This document shows, piece after piece, positions 6,246 to 8,944 of a DNA stretch of 8,944 nt. Source of the stretch: Solobacterium sp. (GTDB lineage Bacteria; Bacillota_I; Bacilli_A; Erysipelotrichales; Erysipelotrichaceae); the NCBI GenBank assembly GCA_017543005.1, contig JAFWEA010000139.1:1-8944 (forward strand), written 5' to 3'. A model generated the notes under the pieces. It made no database searches and was not told where the DNA came from. It saw only the letters and a program-made list of their open reading frames with translations. Within the stretch, counting starts at the first letter, position 1, and each line of letters begins with the position of its first letter. The translations under genes and the position numbers were made by a program.

Positions 6246-6893
6246 CTATTTTTCAAAGATGACGCCGCCGGCCTGGGTCGGATGGTCCATATAGACCACA
6301 TCAGCCGCATCCGAGCGGTATGTAAGAATGTTTTTGACAATCAGGATATCCCCGGCGGCCGCATCCGTCATGATAATGCCGATGACCAGCACCCAGAGAC
6401 TGCCCTGCAGGATTCCGTACGCCATGGGCAGGATGCCCAGCACCAGCATTGGCATCAGGGCCCCGATGATATACGGTCCCCGGGCCAGCGGCACCCGGCA
6501 GGAACAGTACGGAGTCAGGTACTGCATCATGATGCCGAAGGCAATATCCTTCCAGTGATGTTCCGTAAAGACTGCCCAGGTAAGCCCGTGAATCAGCTCA
6601 TGCACCACTATGAGCACAAGAAAGATCGGGAAAAACCAGAGCGGGAACCCGGCAGAAACATTCAGGCCGCGGTTGTTCAGCGCAAACAGGCCAAAGCCGA
6701 TGACGGCAGTCGGTATCAGCAGGATCACCGAAAAGATATTTGCCTTGATGATACTGACCGTCAGATCGGTCCGGCGGTATCCTTTTTCCTGCATGTTCTG
6801 CGCCAGGGCTTCAAACTGCTGCAGCCGCAGCTGTTCATCCGCCGACAGCTTTCTGTTCTTTTCTTTTTTGTCATCGTTTCCGTACTTTGTCAT
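6246..6893 (-). CDS. DUF3267-type putative membrane zincin metalloprotease
   Basis: This 215-residue membrane protein has the zinc motif HELIH (98-102) inside a hydrophobic helix, followed by G and TWAVF. Downstream are GIMMQYLTPYCSCRVPL (120-136) and AAGDILIVKNIL (179-190), where D182 may be the third zinc ligand. This matches the DUF3267 putative zincin family. Four helices are likely, at about 49-71, 84-106, 141-160 and 164-186, after a charged cytoplasmic N terminus (1-45) with a possible short coiled coil (SADEQLRLQQFEALAQNMQEKG). The target is unknown. The start at ATG 6893 has GAGGG nine bases upstream. It is the first gene of an apparent operon with the lipoprotein and Nudix hydrolase, so the protease could act on an envelope protein, but that is inference. 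Confidence 0.85.
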   Translation of the reverse strand: MTKYGNDDKKEKNRKLSADEQLRLQQFEALAQNMQEKGYRRTDLTVSIIKANIFSVILLIPTAVIGFGLFALNNRGLNVSAGFPLWFFPIFLVLIVVHELIHGLTWAVFTEHHWKDIAFGIMMQYLTPYCSCRVPLARGPYIIGALMPMLVLGILPMAYGILQGSLWVLVIGIIMTDAAAGDILIVKNILTYRSDAADVVYMDHPTQAGGVIFEK

Positions 6894-6954
6894 TCTGTTA
6901 TTCCCTCACTGCCCCGGATCATGAAAATATCCGGTATTGGATCCTGTTTCTATT

Positions 6955-6984
6955 ATTATGACAAAGAACAGCACTTTCCGTGAA
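6955..6984 (-). promoter_or_regulatory. Possible promoter for the zincin-lipoprotein-Nudix operon
   Basis: On the minus strand, TTCACG (6979-6984) and CATAAT (6955-6960) are 18 bases apart, giving a leader of about 55 bases. The -35 falls in the loop of the terminator hairpin at 6966-6994. The match is modest. Confidence 0.35.
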
Positions 6985-6994
6985 GATGCTGTTC
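6966..6994 (-). terminator. Likely terminator of the repeat-containing lipoprotein operon
   Basis: GAACAGCA (6966-6973) pairs with TGCTGTTC (6987-6994), an eight-pair stem; CTT and AAG in the loop can extend it. It lies 36 bases after the stop at 7031. The T run on the minus strand is short (TTTGTC), so termination may be partial. Confidence 0.5.
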
Positions 6995-7030
6995 CTTTAC
7001 TGATTAAACTGTTTTGTACAGCAGAACCGT

Positions 7031-8053
7031 TTATTCTTCTGCCAGTCCGATGAATTCAAAGACCATGTCTTCCCCGGTTTCGGACTTGTCGTCATGCCAG
7101 GTGAAGGTATTGTCGGCATTAAAGGTAATCGTGCCGGTGCCGTCGGTGTAGATATCTTCCTGCTCCGTGACTTCACCCTCATTGTCATAGGTCAGGTTGG
7201 ACTTGGTGCCGTTGTCATACTTGATGACGGCGGTTTCCGGATCCAGCTTGCCGACCAGGAGCCAGCGGGTCGCCTCGGAAGCGCTGCTGCCCCAGTGCAC
7301 CGTAATGAAGGCCTCGTCTTTTCCGAAGCATTCCACCGTGGCACCGGCCCGGTCACACTGGTAGTTGCCGATATAGTTCATCACCGGATTCTGCCAGTCC
7401 GGGTCTTCCTCGAATACCGCAATGTAGTCCGCGCTTTCATTCAGTTCTACGGTAATGACCGGTTCGGTGGAATAATCCTCGCCGTTCTTTGTCCATTTGA
7501 CAAAGAGGTAACCGGTCTGCGGGGCGGCCGCAAATGTATAAGTCTTCGGTTCCGCCAGGTTGATCACCGCCGACTGGAACGGCCATTCAGGATCCAGTTC
7601 CGGTACGGTTTCCCCTTCTTCATAGCCGATCATGCCGAAGCCATCCACGTTGATATTCGTAAAGATGGTCGCATCCGGGATATCCACTTCCTTCAGGTGG
7701 TAGGTTTCGCCGCCTTCCACCGCCAGAACCATGCCGTCTTCGCCTTCTTCGGTGACCGTGACGACAATGTCACCTTTACTGCCGGAAGTCTGCAGCGTGC
7801 CGTGCAGGGAATTTCCTTCCTGCGGGATCACACCGCCCCAGCCATCTTCCATCATGTCTTCACCCAGGGTGCAGCCGACATACCAGCCCGGTTCATCGAC
7901 ATCATCCATATAGGTCACTGACATGAAGTTTCCGGCTTCATCCTGGAAATAGCCTTCCCGGCTCCATTCCACAACTTCCTCTTTTGCCCCGCAGGCTCCC
8001 AATGTGGCTGCCAGTGCAGCGCACATGCCAAAACGAATCAATTTGTTCTTCAT
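7031..8053 (-). CDS. Putative lipoprotein with an InlB-type beta repeat, 340 residues
   Basis: The N terminus is a lipoprotein signal peptide: MKNKLIRFGM, a hydrophobic core and LGAC with Cys at 21. The mature protein is very acidic and beta-rich. Residues 30-123 form one domain, starting WSREGYFQDEAGNFMSVTY. Residues 168-216 resemble the divergent InlB B-repeat seen in Bacillota surface proteins (AAPQTGYLFVKWTKNGE and a closing ITVELNESADYIAVFEE). Residues 226-340 form a third domain with the same strand pattern as the first (GNYQCDR, then TRWLLVGKLDP, then GTGTITFNADNTFTW). The product should be anchored on the cell surface; ligand and role are unknown. AGGAG sits six bases before the ATG. 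It follows the anti-sigma gene by 20 bases and looks like the last gene of that operon. Confidence 0.85.
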   Translation of the reverse strand: MKNKLIRFGMCAALAATLGACGAKEEVVEWSREGYFQDEAGNFMSVTYMDDVDEPGWYVGCTLGEDMMEDGWGGVIPQEGNSLHGTLQTSGSKGDIVVTVTEEGEDGMVLAVEGGETYHLKEVDIPDATIFTNINVDGFGMIGYEEGETVPELDPEWPFQSAVINLAEPKTYTFAAAPQTGYLFVKWTKNGEDYSTEPVITVELNESADYIAVFEEDPDWQNPVMNYIGNYQCDRAGATVECFGKDEAFITVHWGSSASEATRWLLVGKLDPETAVIKYDNGTKSNLTYDNEGEVTEQEDIYTDGTGTITFNADNTFTWHDDKSETGEDMVFEFIGLAEE

Positions 8054-8073
8054 CTTCTTCTCCTGTTCATCTG

Positions 8074-8487
8074 TTAACCGGCATGTTTTTTCCTGATCCG
8101 CAGGATATTATGCCCGTCTTTGTATTCATACGTAATCTCGTCCATGGATTTCTTCACCAGGAAGATCCCCAGACCGCCGATTTCTCTTTCTTCTGCGTCA
8201 AGCGTTACATCCGGATCTGCTTTCTGCAGCGGATCAAACGGTGTGCCGCTGTCGATAAAGGTAATGACAGCCGTGGTGGGATCCGCTTCTGTCTCAACCC
8301 GGACAGTTGCCATTCCTTCTTTGGATCCATAGGCAAACTTGGCGATGTTGCTGAAGATTTCATCGATGGCGACAGACAGCTGAATCATCGCTTTCTGGCT
8401 GAAATTCAGTGGTTCCAGCTGTTCCTCCACAAACTCTGTAATGACCGGAATGCTGTCAATCTGTGCTTTAATCGTCAGTTCTTTCAT
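8074..8487 (-). CDS. RsbW/SpoIIAB-like serine kinase (anti-sigma factor type, HATPase)
   Basis: Proteins of this GHKL ATPase class bind a sigma factor or another target and phosphorylate a STAS antagonist on serine. All ATP-site boxes are present: N box QLSVAIDEIFSNIAKFAY (36-53, E43 and N47), G1 IDSGTPFDPL (78-87) and G2 REIGGLGIFLVKKSMDEITY (101-120). Length (137 residues) is normal for the family. I use ATG 8487 because GGTGA lies five bases upstream and MKELTIKA is the usual kind of N terminus; GTG 8496, overlapping the STAS stop as GTGA, would add three residues and is possible. It directly follows the STAS gene, the expected gene order for a partner switch. No sigma factor gene is visible in the window, so its target is unknown. 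Confidence 0.92.
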   Translation of the reverse strand: MKELTIKAQIDSIPVITEFVEEQLEPLNFSQKAMIQLSVAIDEIFSNIAKFAYGSKEGMATVRVETEADPTTAVITFIDSGTPFDPLQKADPDVTLDAEEREIGGLGIFLVKKSMDEITYEYKDGHNILRIRKKHAG

Positions 8488-8492
8488 AATGT

Positions 8493-8789
8493 TCACCGCA
8501 GGGTCAGGATCTTGTCAAATCCGCTTTCCGCGAATATTTCCATCACCTGCCCGGCTGCCCCTTCCACATACAGTTTTCCCTGTTTGTTCATCAGTTTCTG
8601 CGCCACCAGCAGCTGCCGCAGACCGGCAGAAGAAATGTACTCCAGACCGGAAAGATCAATCACCAGTTCCGAGAGATCTGATGGAATTTCCTTCAGGATC
8701 TTTTCCATGTCAGGAGATGTGACAGCGTCCAGACGGCCGTCAGCTTTGATCGTCATTCTGCTGTCTTCGGTAAATTTTTCAATTGCCAT
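8493..8789 (-). CDS. STAS-domain anti-sigma factor antagonist (RsbV/SpoIIAA-like)
   Basis: This 98-residue cytoplasmic protein is a single STAS domain. The signature VIDLSGLEYISSAGLRQLL (43-61) holds the serines 53 and 54 that align with the phosphorylated serine region of SpoIIAA and RsbV. In the known mechanism the unphosphorylated form binds the RsbW-like kinase and releases its target, and phosphorylation by the kinase switches it off. The kinase gene follows at once, so the pair is cognate by position. AAAGGAG lies seven to eight bases before the ATG at 8789. The gene is 12 bases after the stop of the partial gene to its right, with no promoter between. No PP2C phosphatase, needed to recycle the antagonist, is in view; it may lie outside the window. 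Confidence 0.93.
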   Translation of the reverse strand: MAIEKFTEDSRMTIKADGRLDAVTSPDMEKILKEIPSDLSELVIDLSGLEYISSAGLRQLLVAQKLMNKQGKLYVEGAAGQVMEIFAESGFDKILTLR

Positions 8790-8801
8790 GCCGGTCTCCT
8801 T

Positions 8802-8944
8802 TCAGTCTTCCGGTGACCAGGACGGCTGCAGCGGCTCGATGATCAGATCCCCGACCTTGCAGCAGACCTGGTACTTGTCTTCGTAGACAATTTCACCGGG
8901 CTGGTTTGTATAAACGACATAATACGGATGATGGTATTTTTCCA
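8802..8944 (-). CDS. C-terminal 46 residues of an unidentified protein (5' end outside window)
   Basis: The frame is open from the right edge to a TGA at 8804-8802. The visible tail begins EKYHHPYYVVYTNQPGEIVY and continues through YQVCCKVGDLIIEPLQPSW to SPED. It is hydrophobic-aromatic and probably beta-rich, and it does not look like the end of a PP2C phosphatase domain. Codon use and the 12-base gap to the STAS start, with AAAGGAG just after the stop, support a real gene that heads or belongs to the partner-switch operon. I cannot name the family from so short a piece. Confidence 0.65.
   Translation of the reverse strand, partial: EKYHHPYYVVYTNQPGEIVYEDKYQVCCKVGDLIIEPLQPSWSPED

Noticed and set aside
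6048..6983. 311-codon plus-strand open frame
   Set aside because: It is antisense to the zincin and lipoprotein genes and reads as low-complexity His/Gln/Arg sequence.
7094..7921. 275-codon plus-strand open frame
   Set aside because: It is antisense to the repeat-containing lipoprotein, which has a signal peptide, ribosome site and known repeat; the antisense frame has none of these.
7984..8886. 300-codon plus-strand open frame
   Set aside because: It spans the antisense of four separate minus-strand genes, including two with clear STAS and HATPase motifs.

Overview
The window looks like chromosomal DNA of a Bacillota (Firmicutes) bacterium, probably an anaerobe. The evidence is strong AGGAGG-type ribosome sites, TATAAT-like promoters with TGn extensions, a partner-switch pair of STAS and RsbW-like proteins, a half-size chromate-transporter pair and a DUF3267-type membrane zincin. 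Third codon positions favour G and C, so this is not a low-GC clostridium. No species can be named. I found no rRNA, tRNA, CRISPR array, transposase or phage gene, and no gene-free stretch exceeds 300 bases.

Layout from left to right. (1) Positions 1-1009, minus: the first 336 residues of a large, probably helical protein of unknown function that runs off the left edge. (2) Positions 1010-1223: a divergent intergenic region holding a perfect 20-base inverted repeat followed by six T. (3) Plus strand: a 102-residue small protein (1224-1532), then a six-helix membrane protein (1582-2181). (4) Minus strand: 5-formyltetrahydrofolate cyclo-ligase (2147-2737), which overlaps the membrane gene tail to tail, preceded by a 58-residue single-pass membrane protein (2741-2917). 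A compact terminator and promoter separate these from a flavodoxin (2999-3484). (5) Two half-size chromate-transporter genes (3549-4112 and 4109-4675) that overlap by four bases. (6) An apparent operon of membrane zincin (6246-6893), lipoprotein (5336-6223) and Nudix hydrolase (4744-5328). (7) At the right, another apparent operon: the tail of an unknown gene (8802-8944), a STAS anti-sigma antagonist (8493-8789), an RsbW-like ATPase (8074-8487) and a lipoprotein with an InlB-type repeat (7031-8053).

How the genes may work together. The STAS and ATPase proteins form a phosphorylation-controlled partner switch. No sigma factor or PP2C phosphatase is visible, so the output is unknown, but co-transcription with a surface lipoprotein hints at envelope regulation. 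The two chromate-transporter halves very likely form one heteromeric carrier, and the flavodoxin downstream has its own promoter. No defence system, mobile island or clearly new multi-gene system is visible. The best candidates for new biology are the divergent regulatory region at 1010-1223, the unknown helical protein, and the partner switch linked to a lipoprotein.
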